From: Neodiprion pinetum
Lineage: Eukaryota; Arthropoda; Insecta; Hymenoptera; Diprionidae
Length of the DNA stretch: 64,000 nucleotides
Reading direction: 5' to 3'
Assembly: GCF_021155775.2 (NCBI RefSeq)
Contig: NC_060237.1
Span: 25,758,778 to 25,822,777, forward strand
The position numbers and the translations under genes were made by a program. This document shows positions 46,589-58,728 of this stretch, in pieces. Within the stretch, counting starts at the first letter, position 1, and each line of letters starts with the position of its first letter. Under the pieces are notes generated by a model. The model had not been told where the DNA came from and did not search any database. It was given only the letters and a program-made list of their open reading frames with translations.

Positions 46589-48784
46589 TTAATCTTTTAC
46601 TTTGTACGTTGTGTATCGTGGGTCGTCTACTATCTCCACGTTCTTGACTTTATGTTTTCTCGGAGCTACGTACTTTGCGTTTTGCAAGCTACCGTAATCG
46701 CCTTTATCAAACCCGCCATAGCTCGACTGACTCGATAAAGAACCGGGCTGATAACTTTGACCAGCGATGCTCTGGGCAAAATTCTGAGCAAAATTTTGTT
46801 TGAAATTCGCGCCTTGTCTGAGCTGACTCAAGCTCTGGGTCAGCTGACCCAGATCGTAAAGCTCGGAGCCCGAAGGCCCCTGATTATCATAGCCCTGATC
46901 GTATCCTTGACTCTTCGACAAGTTTGTGACGGTTTGCGCGTACTGAGTAAGATACTTCTGCAAAAGCGCCTTGAGATTAATATTCGGCGTGACTTTTGGC
47001 TGGATCGGCGGGACGCCGTCGACCCTCAAAATGATGACCGGAATCAAGGAATTACCAGCCTGAACGAAAGTCGGCTGGGCGTTGAGAATCGAAGCCGGAT
47101 TACCGATGTACTGAGATAACGACGGGTTGTAATCGAGCAGACTCGAGTACTGCAGGTTTGACGGTGACGACGACGACGATCCCGTGGCTGTCGTCTGGTA
47201 AACCTGACTCTTTTCGGCACCACCGAGGCCGAGAGCCTTCTTCAAGTACTGCTGGACCTGCGGTTTGTACTTGGATAGGACAGTGGTTGATGGTGTTTTC
47301 CCACCGAGAGAATGGGACCCCGAATTCGAGGGCTGCTCGAAGGTGTAGGCGCCGGTCCGTTGGCCGTCCAGTCCTTCGAAGTCTTGGCCAATCTCGTAGC
47401 TCTGTAGAGGCGAATACTCCGGATGAGGGCTGTCAACGGGATAACTGGAGGCGGGTTTCGTGTCCTGGACATCCGGCTTGCCGAGACTTCCACTTTGGCC
47501 GGTGCTAGCCGAGTAAGGATTCTGGTAACCGAACTTCAGCGATGGTTGTGTGAGCTGCGAAGGGGATCCAAAGTAGCCTGCGTTGCCGCTGGATATTGAG
47601 GCCGAGGATACGAATTGGTTCGCCTTTGAATCTCCCTTCCCGGAATCCCCGTTGTTGGGAAAAGTGGCCGGTTTCTGGGAGTAGATGCCCTCGGAGCTTG
47701 CGGAGTATGAATTGCTCCCCGACTTTGGGTATCCGGAAGTCAGGCTGATCTTGGTGGGGCTCGAATACCCCGGGTAGGAATCGTCGTAGGAATCCGGCCC
47801 GACTTCGGACACCATGCCGTCTGGATACTTCCATACGATCTTGTGCTCGTACTTAACTCCGTTCTCGAAACTGTACTTCGGGGAATTACCCTTCAGGGCT
47901 GACAGCACCGTCGTCTGGCTCTGGTCCGAGTAGCTCTGGGGCTTGGGTGTCGTGTAGATGGTCTCGGGTCTCGGAGTCACGTAGTTTGTGCTGATCGTTG
48001 GTCTCGGCGTCGAAGCGAATGAGTCGTAGCTTTGAACCGGCGAGTTGTACGTCTTCTGGTTCTGGTACAATGAAGGATTGTAGACCTGTGGTCGCGGGCT
48101 GGCGAAACCGCTGAATCCGGAGGCCTGGTTGCCGTAGCTTCCGAGACCCGCCGGAGCAGTGGGATAAACGTTGGATTGGAAGTCGGGTCTGGGCGTGGAG
48201 TAGCTAACATAGTTCGGTTTCTGGGCGGCGCTGAACCCCGAAAACGATTGGAAGCTCTGACTATTCGCCTTGAGCAGCTTGGTCCGCTGTCCGAAGGCCA
48301 AGGGAGTCACGGGATTCGCTCTCTGGTGAGACTGCACAGGGTTACCGAACAGATTGGAGTAGGAACCTGCACCGTTCACCTTTTCGATTATCGTAGTTGG
48401 CAGAAAAGGGCTGATAGATTCCTCGATGCTGACCGTTGTCCCAGTATTTCCGGTTGGCAGGTAATAGTTGTACTTTCCTGACAGTAAGCTGTTCGATTGA
48501 AAGCCGTAGCCCAGGTTCCCGTTTATCGTTCGCTTAGACTTTTCCTCGCTCGTCAAGTTCGTCCCGTTCGTAAAGTCGATCAGGATTATCGGTGGCAGGA
48601 TCGGCAGCTCGGCTTCTCCTTCGTTTCCAAGGTCCACGATGTCCTCGAGAGTCTCCCGACGCTCTTCTTTTCCCGCGGCTGCGCCATCTTCGACGACTTT
48701 TTTCAAGTCGGAGCCGTCGATGTCGAGCGGAGGATTCTCCGTAGTTGGTGCGCAATTCGCGAGGAACAACGCGCAGGACAGCAT
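46589..48784 (-). CDS. Secreted Ser/Tyr/Pro-rich protein with conserved-looking KYEHKIVWKYPDG block
   Basis: A single long exon of 731 codons starts with ATG directly after a CCACGCAG acceptor, so an upstream noncoding or very short exon is likely; I could not place it. The N-terminus MLSCALFLANCAPTTE is a short signal peptide. An acidic propeptide-like region follows, with a hydrophobic patch (ELPILPPIILIDF), an N-glycosylation motif (NGT) and a KSKR site at residues 82-85. Most of the rest is Ser, Tyr, Gln, Gly and Pro-rich with repeated TPRP units (STPRPDFQS, ASPRPQVYN, VTPRPETIY). Two islands look constrained: KYEHKIVWKYPDGMVSEVGP near residue 310-330, and VIILRVDGVPPIQPKVTPNI near residue 585-605. 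It ends VEIVDDPRYTTYKVKD. I do not assign a named domain. An extracellular matrix role is inferred. Confidence 0.85.
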   Translation of the reverse strand: MLSCALFLANCAPTTENPPLDIDGSDLKKVVEDGAAAGKEERRETLEDIVDLGNEGEAELPILPPIILIDFTNGTNLTSEEKSKRTINGNLGYGFQSNSLLSGKYNYYLPTGNTGTTVSIEESISPFLPTTIIEKVNGAGSYSNLFGNPVQSHQRANPVTPLAFGQRTKLLKANSQSFQSFSGFSAAQKPNYVSYSTPRPDFQSNVYPTAPAGLGSYGNQASGFSGFASPRPQVYNPSLYQNQKTYNSPVQSYDSFASTPRPTISTNYVTPRPETIYTTPKPQSYSDQSQTTVLSALKGNSPKYSFENGVKYEHKIVWKYPDGMVSEVGPDSYDDSYPGYSSPTKISLTSGYPKSGSNSYSASSEGIYSQKPATFPNNGDSGKGDSKANQFVSSASISSGNAGYFGSPSQLTQPSLKFGYQNPYSASTGQSGSLGKPDVQDTKPASSYPVDSPHPEYSPLQSYEIGQDFEGLDGQRTGAYTFEQPSNSGSHSLGGKTPSTTVLSKYKPQVQQYLKKALGLGGAEKSQVYQTTATGSSSSSPSNLQYSSLLDYNPSLSQYIGNPASILNAQPTFVQAGNSLIPVIILRVDGVPPIQPKVTPNINLKALLQKYLTQYAQTVTNLSKSQGYDQGYDNQGPSGSELYDLGQLTQSLSQLRQGANFKQNFAQNFAQSIAGQSYQPGSLSSQSSYGGFDKGDYGSLQNAKYVAPRKHKVKNVEIVDDPRYTTYKVKD

Positions 48785-51700
48785 CTGCGTGGAGAAAGAA
48801 GTGAGAAAAAAATTTTAAAACCGGTTTTAACAAGACCCCGATTTCACTACGTGTTACTCATTGTTTGCGAACCGGCCCTTCGGCCTTCAGGAAGAAGAAA
48901 AAGTATACTCGTTTGCGTACTTGTATAATATTTACATTAAGCGAGTTTTACGGAGGTATATATGTGTAATGCATTCGCTTTTCTGCATAAACCGGACTTT
49001 AAACGCTTTGTTGCTACGCTTTAAGCGCACTTTCCCTCGCGGTGGGTTTCTTTGCTCGATCTTTCGCTGTAGCGTTTTTTTATTTTATTCTGTTTCTTTT
49101 TTATTTTCATTTTCCCGATGTTTTCTACCTCTTCCACGCAAAGTTCAGTCGCCTGGTATCCCGTTACACTTGATGTCTCACTTAAATTTATAACGACGTA
49201 TTCTTCATGCATTATACATGCGATCGCACATTACCGCAGCTTCTCGGATGAATTGGAAGCGCTTTGAGATCCTCAGTTTCTGATACATATTATATCCATG
49301 TACACCATCCAAGTGGTTCAAAACCATGACTGGAGCACCGTGCTGACGACGGATTACAACATCAAACTTTTTTTTCCTAGCCTTTTTGCACTTACGTATC
49401 GTTGTGAATTCGTAGAATCAGCAAGACGAATTATTCTCAAGCTGATAACGATCGCTGGACCGAGATCCACGTCAGTAAACCCGGTAGTGATTGTACTGAA
49501 AAGTGTATTAATGTTTTGCGAAAGGTATGCAGCTCGTAAAGGACGTGGTTCAATTCTGCGAGATTCGTACTTTACACACATCACTCATGCTTAATGCGAA
49601 AGAGAAATCTTGCGTGGATTAATGATCCTCAATTCCGCGGACAGCTGCTGATGTTCAACAAAAATCGCGACCACGATACATGATCTACGATCTACAGAGC
49701 ACCGTGATCTAGACGTAGTCGTGTCTCGTTCTCAAGACCAGTTGCTACTCGTTGGTTAGTGTAACATACGTGTATAAGTAGTACCGTTTTAAAACTGGTT
49801 ACATATATCTGTCTCAAGTTTCTATTTTCACTGCTTTCTTTGATACCTCGATATGTACGTTTTGCGTTCAATTTTAATTTTCTCCTTGTTATATTTTGCT
49901 CACTGTGGGAAAAATTATAGTACAAGATTTCGATTTTCGCTGTCTTAGCTGCGAATCGCCGATCGATGAGCACGGATTGGGGTATAAATTTATGGGTGAA
50001 ACTGCCGGGACGATCGTGCATAGAACGGGTTTACACCGTTCCGATTTTGAAGTAAAATTTTCAAGTCTGTAAATCATTACAAGTACCTTAGGAACTGAAA
50101 TACTATTAGAAATGTATGTGATACAGTGCAACGGTAAATTGCGTAAGTTAATTTCACTCGAAGCTGTATCGCAGATCGTTGTGAACTTTCACCAAATTGC
50201 TCAAGTTTATCTTCTTCTAAAAAAAGACTTATTACACCTCAGAGTCAACGTTATTGAAAGGAAATACAAACGTGGATGTACATCAATGTGCTACTAATAC
50301 GCGATTCTATTGGACTATGGGACGAGACAAATATTACTTTCTCCTCGTGGAGTCATACTACGCCACATATATCATTGGGCACAGATCCCCGGAAGTGGCT
50401 GTATATCTTGGACCTGTCCTTAGACTCGGAATTCCGTTACAATCCAACCAGCCTACGTGCTTAAATTGTATCTCCACGTTACAGGTTTGTAAAAATATGT
50501 GTAATTTCCCGGCACCGGATATTGCCATCATTTGGATCTAACAACTTGAGGTTTCACAATTCCGTTATTAGTTTTTTGATTTTTCGACTCCGCGATACGC
50601 AGACCGGAATAGAAAAAAATAAACGGCGAGAGTTTACGAACTTTCTTAACGGTCGCGTGCGAGTACGACCCGAAGGTCGTTAAATAATAACTATTATAAT
50701 TTCAAGGTAACGAGAAGTGATACACGAAGATGTTATTTAATCCATTTTCTTTTCATCTTTTTCTTTCACGGTTCTTCTTTTACGTTGAATTATAAACTCA
50801 ACGGAGGACAAGTTTCCATTGTTTTTCGCGTTACAATCAATATGACGTAATCGGATAACCATTATAGAAAACCGTTTCGCATTGCTAATCGATTTTTACA
50901 CTCGCCTGCCTGCGAACTTTTCATACAGATTCGGCAGGTAATTTTCTGATGTGACATAAGGTCTTCAAGCTTATCGGTTAATGCAAGCCTCTCTCGTTTC
51001 TGTGATTACTGACCGGAAAGAGGTAATCGAGCGAAGTTGTAAACGATTCACCTTAGGCATAATATACTAAATTGAGAAAATAAACGAGTAGAAATCAATG
51101 GACGTTACACCAGTGCAATTACAGTAATAGCTGTTATAAGCGGTCCATCAAATTACAGATCTACGGTTGGTGATCAAGTAACATAAATTTAGAAGATCGT
51201 TGGGGACATAAGCAAAGAAGAAAAGAATCTGTTGAAGGTTGAACAATTTGACAAATTACGCGAGAAGATCATAAGAGTTGCAAACCGATAGGTTGGATCG
51301 GAACGACGTGTATCAATGATTCGTAAAAATGAGCGGTAAAATAATCCAGGTTCGCAACTTACGTATAATATCCACGTGAATTTCATCTCAGGTATGAAAT
51401 TCGTTAGAGTCAAGTTAAACCGTGAGCGTTCGCCCGTGTCCCGTGTGTTTGGTACTGATGTCGGCTGGACGCAGCATCACACCTTATATGCCTTCATGGG
51501 GCTTGCGAGGAGGCGTGCAAACGGAGCGATTGAGAAGAGGGACGTACCCGAGGCCAGTTTCACCACGAGACGCGAGATTCACCGGATTCCCCGACATACC
51601 GAAGAGCTTGCAACGGATGATCGAGCCCGTCCAGGACGAGGAAGGAGCGCATCGTCCAGTAGCGTGGAACCTCACAACTGTACCTGAACAATTGGTGCAG

Positions 51701-54384
51701 TCGCTGGGAAAAAGAAAACCGCTCAATGGATCGTCTTCGGCGATGGTTCGTGCTCTTTGCATGTGGAAATCAGTGGGTTCGATCCTACAGCAGGTACAAA
51801 GGTGCGCGCATCGTTTATTCCGTTACTGTAACACCGAATGAAAATTAGCCACTTTACATTGTCCGAATGGAGCGGAGTATCGCATCGTGAAATTTACGAT
51901 CTCTACACCGTTGGCTCATCCTCGGCAGCATCCGCTTTCTCGATATGTACGGACATGTTGCACGTATACCTCAGGCGGCTCATCCGTATGTACGTAACGT
52001 GTTCTCTGTCTTGCTTTGAGCGACGTGGTGGCGTATCTTTCCCGAAGAATACCTTACGCCTTCACACAGACACGGAGTCTCGCAGTCACCGTGATGAATA
52101 ATTAATATTTGCTCAACTTGTTAATGGCCTGATAAGTGGTCGGCAACGTAAGTTAGCGGTCCTGCTGAAGCCTCTCCTTAATTATGTCATCCTTTCGAAT
52201 GAAATTTAATATCTATCTTACAACTCTTTTGCGACATAGCTGTGCATTTACTCAGGTACACCATGCAGACTTTTGTATGTAACATGCGCGTTCTTGATTG
52301 GTCGCCGAGCTGGCGCTTCTCGGGCCCTTTCTTTCCTACTCCACCATATTTTAAACCAGTTTGACAAGATTTCATCAACCAATCGCCCGGTAGTGATTAA
52401 TTTGTCTTCTCATTCCAGACCGACTAATGAACCTTGCTACCCACTGCCGATACCGTCCATAGATCATTCGATTAGAGTTTCTGTCTGTAGGTGCTTCACC
52501 AACGGATACGTTACAGAGTGAGCGTATTAGGTGCGAGTTCTTTTCATTTTCATATCGCTGCGGAAATGACTCGGGGTTTTTTAATTCAACGCTTTACGAT
52601 CCATTGTCTTTTGATCACTTTACAACCCGGGTAGTTTTGTCAGGGTATCTTCGATCTCTTGTGAACTCTCAGAGAGCTTTCTTCACTCGGGTTTACAATG
52701 GAGGTGCAGGAAAAGAGTGCGCTGTTATCGTAACTTTTTTTTTATCTCCTTTTTCTTACGAGGCAATTGACACATCGTTAACGCCTGGCGACGTATTTTA
52801 ATGAAGGGATGTGAAAATTTTAGAAACACTGTTCACACGTGTGCGGTCAATTTTTTACTGTAATAAACAACGGCAGTAGTAAACATACCACTTTCTCGGA
52901 TTTAAATTCGAGGATATGATGATTTATGTAGATTGTACAACCTGTTTTTGCCTTACATATTATTTTAGAATTTGAATTCGTGAAATTGTAATAGCTATTC
53001 GTAATGCTTGTGTATAAGTGGATTGCCGGTCATTTAAGTTTGAAGAATTCGAAACTCAATCCAAAGTATCACGTGGTTTGACACTCTCACGAATCTGATA
53101 GAAGGCTATGGATTACTTCAAGACTTGCTTTTACTCCGGGTGTATTTCATCTGCGATATCAAAAATAATAACTTGTCGCACAAGTCCGATGCTTTCAAAA
53201 TGCTTGCTCAGAGTGTTTATACAGTTTTAGAAACCAATCGCTGCTGACAAATACCGTTCTGAATATAATACAATGACCGTGAAGTAATGTCTCAATTATA
53301 AATTTGGCAATCTGAGCATTGAACAAGTTCAACTCTTTGACGATTATACGATCGTGATAAGTACAAATACACATCGCAGCTATCTCAGATAGATGTAGCA
53401 AAATTAATTCACTGCAGTTTTGCATATCTACTACGCGAGTGTTGAAAGCGAATTTGACCCGACGTTGGTGACTCTCATTTTTCTTTCGTTCCGAACGTAC
53501 ACAGAAATAAACTAATCGCCAAATTTATCACGAATAAAAGAACATGCGAATTATTCACGCTGAGCAAAAATTGTGCCAGTTCAAAGTATTTACCGTGACA
53601 ATCCGGATCGTAACGTTACATCAGCCGTTTCATCACTATGTCAAATTATACGAATCGCGTATAACTTCGGTGGTTGGCGCCTCGGTCCATTGGTTGTACC
53701 GTGAAGAGAGTATCTACCTTGACCGTTAGTTCCCAGAATTTTCTGTAACATAAAATGCAAAAAGGATATTGAGGATATCGTCGATAGGCCAAATCGATAA
53801 TCTGTCATTTCTCCGATCCAGCCAAGTCCGTGCTGTCTTACAATGTACTCACGGTACGTTCATCTGTAACGATGATTGGGTTCGATTTTCTTACTCTTCG
53901 TTTGCTTCCTTGTTGGGAAATTTGAAAGCGAAATATTTCGAAACGTGCGTCATTGAATTGGCTGGGATTTAGATGAATAAAAGTGAAACTTTTGTCAACC
54001 GATGCAGATCGCTTTCTAACGGATTTAACGACTGTCGGATATAATTAATCCGCGGTATGTCTGTGGGAGATAATTAACGGTATTTTAATTCGGTGTAAGT
54101 GGAAGTCGTAGAAATGGAATGAGAGAAAGAAAGAGAAATACTAAGAATAAGGTGCGAATGAAACAGGAACGTCTGCGTTTCTTTTTATCAGTGGTTTATT
54201 TATAAAAAAAGAAAGGGTATAAAAGAGAAAAATTTACATGATCATACATACATAAAATTACATGCCGTGCCCCTTAAGGAGAGACTAGATTAGGTGGTAA
54301 GATTCTATTCGTACCGACCGCTCGCAAGCGATTAGATTATATAAAATTGGTTAATTTCGATCCTCGCAAAATTTTCCATTAAAA
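48785..54384. other. Long intergenic region with one weak + strand candidate
   Basis: About 5.6 kb without a gene I can confidently support. A strong donor-like sequence on the - strand (GATAC/GTAAGTGC near 49392) could end a 5' exon of the 46589-48784 gene, but no start codon links cleanly. A GC-rich + strand frame at 51458-51841 is listed separately. A reverse-complement AATAAA at 54195-54200 is a likely poly(A) signal for the last gene. Confidence 0.45.
51458..51841 (+). CDS. Candidate + strand coding segment of unknown function
   Basis: An open frame of 127 codons from ATG at 51458 to a TGA at 51839-51841 lies in an island of higher GC content than its flanks. Its translation has ordinary amino acid composition (for example KSLQRMIEPVQDEEGAHRPV) rather than the biased look of random AT-rich frames. 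A possible donor (CAG/GTACAA at about 51793) would end an exon inside it. Two other frames are open over part of the same segment (one on each strand), there is no signal peptide, and no partner exon was found. It may be a small gene, one exon of a larger + strand gene, or a GC-rich regulatory region. I do not recognise it. Confidence 0.22.
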   Translation: MSAGRSITPYMPSWGLRGGVQTERLRRGTYPRPVSPRDARFTGFPDIPKSLQRMIEPVQDEEGAHRPVAWNLTTVPEQLVQSLGKRKPLNGSSSAMVRALCMWKSVGSILQQVQRCAHRLFRYCNTE

Positions 54385-57300
54385 TTATTCAGCTTTTCGC
54401 TTTTGGTTGTAGGAGTGAGCGTACGATCCCTTGGACGGTAAAAATCCGCTCTCCAGGCGTAGCGGCCTCTCTCGGTACCTAGAATTGAATTCGAAAACTC
54501 GTTTTATTTTTCGCCTGCAAGAGTAATGTGCAGCCGCGGGTGAAGACAGTCCGCACTATAAGTCTACATGCAATCTTTACTGTTTCACCAAAATACAACC
54601 TCGCTCTGCAAAAAGTGTTGTCATGAAAAACTCTGACATCCCGACAATATGCATTGGGATTGAGAATTGGGGAAAAACGAAACGAACGGACTCACCTCTC
54701 ACTATCGTGTGACGCAATCACGTTACTCGGCGTGTAAGAATCCAGCAGGGATTTTGGTCCGGATGAATAGTGAATATGGTTATTCGACTGTAAGTTTTCT
54801 GAGAAAACCGGTCGCAGCTGAGTGATTTGTTCGCTCTTGAAGTTCTGAGCAGGAGCTTGAGGAACGCTCAGAGTGTAGCGTGGCTCCTGAGGAATCTGTC
54901 GCAGAAAACGATCGTGAGAATCATTAAAACGTTTCAGGGCTGTTTATCAAGAGTCGAAGATGCGACCTTTGAGCAAGTTGCGCCAAAGCTAGCGAAAGAT
55001 CTTACATTGAAATTATCCGAGATGCACCTAATTAGATTTTCTTGATTCTGTGATATTTTGCAGTACATAGAAAAATATTCTTCGAGTAAATTTCACGCGG
55101 TAATTCGGTCTTTCAAGGGCTGAGGGCCACCTCTAATGTTCACATCCCAAAAAGAAAGGACGCAACTTCCCAGGATAAAGATATCGCGTGTATTTATCAC
55201 CTATTAACGGCAAATAACGTCCAATTGGCAGTGTCGAAAATTTTATGTCGTTATCGAGACACCCTGAAAAACCTTTCTATTCGGATAAACCTTAGGGGTT
55301 GTTTTCACATTTTAAACAGCTGAACCAGCGCATGTAAAAAAATACGTGTCCAATGTTTTTTCATGTACTATAACACGTCCCATAAAATGAGGAAAATCGT
55401 TGAGGTAAAACTCGGCAACTTTCCTTGTTAGTGGGGTTAAAATACGGCGCGTTACCTTGGAGTAGCTTTGGGCGATGCTGTGAGATGTTTGCTGCTCCGA
55501 AATCTGGGCCGCCAACTGCTCGGCCAGCTTGGGGAAGACGTAGAAGGGTTGGCTGTTAGTGTAGCTCAGGGTGTTGCCCTGGCTCGCGAGGGAGGGTGTG
55601 TAAGCAGGTCTCTGGTAGTACTGGGTCGACTGGGGCTGAACGTAGTAAGCTTGGGTGTAGGCCACCTTGGGCTGAGTGGTGTAAATCGGACTTTGCGGGG
55701 TGTAGGTTAGTCCGGAGTAGGCTTGCGCCGATGAGTAAGCTTGCGGAACGACGTATGCGAATTTTCCCGTCTCCTGAAATGGTTTAATTACTAGTTTTTC
55801 AATGGTCACACGCGCTGTAGGTGATCCTTCCAGACATCGAATTTTAACGAAGATAAGGAGTTGCAAACGGCTCCGAATTAGTGTTAAGACAAAAGTTTTA
55901 AATCGTACGCACACGGTGTACCGATTAAAGTTACATTAATACCAATTGAGGCCATATTGATTACCTGTAACCAAAATTACGGTCACAAACGGTACGAAGG
56001 TGATGTGATCGAAGTGAGAAACACTTATTTAATCAATAATGTGTACCCAGTATCGAAAACTTTTTTTCAAAACTCGTTCATTGTTGGATCTTAGTAATGA
56101 ATTGATCAATCAAAGAGATCAAATGTCACGTTATTGAATACAGAATTTTATGAAGGTAACCGCAAATGGTGGATTTACTCTATGGGATCATGATTTTAGT
56201 GCTACAAACAGCAAAGGTCGTGCTGGATATATTTCCTCACTAATGAATGATGCATAAGCCGGCTAGTATGACGATTATTCTGATTCGCTATCAGAGTAAT
56301 CAGTATATAGCTACATTAAATTCATAATTCTGAATACTGTTGAATTGATCATTGTGCTGGAAAGTATACCGGAAGTTTTCGGCGAAGATTTCTGTCGCAA
56401 ATGATATTTCGCCGGCAGGTAGACAACCAGAGTTACGTCTGAGATACTTAGTGCCTGTGAGATGTAACTTTGGCTGCCTATCTGCCGGCGAAATATCGCT
56501 TGCGGCGTAACTCTTACCGAAAACATCCGGTATAATGTATGTCACCTATTTTTTAACGAATAAAGCAATTATTGCTACAGCTTGTTCTCTATATTCCTCG
56601 ATTATGCAAAATAGAAATTTCTTTCGATTGAAATGGAGTCTGAATCTTAATTCTGCAGTGATTAGTTTTATCAGTACCTGTCCATCTAATCTGTAGATTT
56701 TGTGATTTTCAAATCTCTTAGAAAAATCAGTTTCGGTGATGAAATCTACGACTTGAAAGTTGGTGTTTCCGCATTTTATGCGAATGAACAATACCTGTTT
56801 CAAAAAAATTTACCATGACACTGATTTTGATAATAATTAAAAAAAAATATCGTAGAGATCTATGAAACGAAGTGAAGGTTGTATAGCTTAAAATTTCTAT
56901 TTCAAATTTTTGGAAGTAGATTTTCAGTCTCAGAATAGACAAATGAGTTTTGTAATGAAAGAGATGAAAAAATAATGACAATATTTCGCTGAGAGGAGAA
57001 ATTTTTGTTACCCTTTGTACGTGCTTATTGAGCCAATGTTGATGCATCTCAGATTGCATGACAATGACAAACCTGGTTTTATGCGAATGCAAGTCACTCC
57101 AGGGTTGGAATGAAGAGAAACAAAAATTGAAAAAACAACAACTGATTATACTTTCTCCATGCCACGTGACACGGTCGAATATAAGATGACTCACTCCCCG
57201 TGGCACAGTTCATGGTTATAATATTACGGGGTTAACCGGGAATCTCATTCGTCGTACCGTAAATTGCAAAGTTGTTACATACCTTCATTTCGTACGTCGG

Positions 57301-58728
57301 TTTCTCAGGCTGCACATACTGCGGTTCGTAGACGTATTTAATTTGCGTTTGCGGCTGGTACGAGATTTTCGACGATTGGCTCAATGACGGAATGTAGGTG
57401 GCGGGCAGTTTCACGTTTTGTGCGGCTTGCGACGCGAGGCGATGAAGAAGCGGTTGCACTTGACTCTTGGCGCCCAATCCAGCGCTTGCGGGAGTTGCGT
57501 AGTAAAGCAGCTGCTGATTCGTGTAATCGTTGCCTGAAAATCAATGCCACCAAAATCAATGCTCGCACCCTCTAAAAACTCAATTGCATTTCGCGAGATC
57601 TTAGGTGAACCGTGCTTAGACTATGTTGAAAAAAACAAAAATCTTCACCTTTGCTAATTCCCTGGGAAAATTTCTGCGCCGCGTATTTTTGCTGGTAGCT
57701 TTGGATCTGGTTACCAACCGATATCTCGGGCTGGTAAGACAAGCCATCGGTCACTTGAGACTGGTACGATATTTGAGGTGCGATTTTCGGGGATTGGTAA
57801 GCTTCCGCTTGATAGCTGGCGGGATTGTAGAATTGCTGAGGAGCTTGCGCCAATAGCTGCTGCTGTTGTTGATAAGCTTGCAGTTCCTGGCTGTACGCTT
57901 CTGGTTGTACCTGCGAATAATTAATTACGTGATTAATGTTCCGCTCTAATTACCTGTCGAGCAATTATTAACCGGTTCATTGTTGATTGTCCCATTTTAA
58001 CGGTGATGAATTCCGTTGCTACGGGTAATGAAAACGCGTTTTAATTAAAACGGTGGGTGTAACGTGTTCACTAATTACCAGATATTTAATTTCGTGAGAC
58101 GGCTGACTGCCGACTGACCGAACTTCGCTCTGATACTGATACTGAGCATTGCTCTCAGGATTCGCCGAGTTGTACTTGAGCTGGTTTGGTCGGACATTCT
58201 CCTCTTCCGACTGCTCCTCCGACTTCAGATTGTCCCTCTCTATGTCTTCGAGGTTTATCTTCTTTTCGCCGAGGGCAACGGCGAAGCATAAAGCTAGGAT
58301 CGCGTAGGATTTCTGTAATGTAATAAATTGTCGTCAGCGTCAGCTAAGTCGTCATGATAATCTCTGACTGATTAACTTCGTCACACCGCGCGACTTATTC
58401 GATATTCAAATTTCGAGCAGTAAAATCTACCGAGTCCGTTAAACCATAAATTGTTTTAAATTGTTATTCAGATTTCTCGATTCATTGGAATGACATTCGG
58501 GTTTCGAAAGGTCAGGTAAACCGCACGTGTTAAATAAATTTCGGGTTAAATTTCCGCATAAAAGAAACTCCACTTTCTCCTTGACTCGAGTCCATGAGAA
58601 TTTTAAAAACGTAGGAAGATCAGAAAACAATATTTATAACGCAGCTGCGTCTTTCAAACTCGATGCAGTAGCGGTTAAGTGAAAATTCGACATTGCTTAG
58701 AATTAAAGACGTTGCGTTAGTTCACCAT
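54385..58728 (-). CDS. Secreted Gln/Tyr-rich protein, seven exons
   Basis: Exons 58728-58726, 58312-58079, 57910-57649, 57533-57283, 55773-55456, 54895-54696 and 54478-54385 join in phase to 453 aa. The first exon contributes only the ATG, placed directly before a GTGAAC donor; exon 2 begins AAA-TCC-TAC, giving the signal peptide MKSYAILALCFAVALG. An acidic Glu/Asp-rich spacer follows. The body is Gln/Tyr/Ser/Ala-rich, with a Gln run (AYQQQQQLLAQAPQQF), repeated I-S-Y-Q-[SP] units (QISYQSQV, KISYQPQTQIKYVYEPQY), and QAYS repeats in exon 5 (VPQAYSSAQAYSGLTYTPQS). The C-terminus is more charged and ends NQKRKAE. I do not recognise a family. A TATATAAA box lies about 130 bp upstream; a second TATA/ATG pair farther upstream could be an alternative first exon. 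The 1.5-kb fourth intron carries a hairpin element. Confidence 0.84.
56365..56534. mobile_element. Short hairpin (MITE-like) element inside an intron
   Basis: The sequence is an imperfect palindrome of about 170 bp. The left arm (TATACCGGAAGTTTTCGG..., then ATATTTCGCCGGCAG) recurs inverted in the right arm, whose reverse complement reads TATACCGGATGTTTTCGG... and ATATTTCGCCGGCAG. Arms of about 80 bp flank a short loop near 56450. The ends TATACCGG and CCGGTATA would fit a TA target duplication, as made by Tc1/mariner-type transposases, but the class is an inference. It lies in the intron 55774-57282 of the 54385-58728 gene. Confidence 0.7.
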
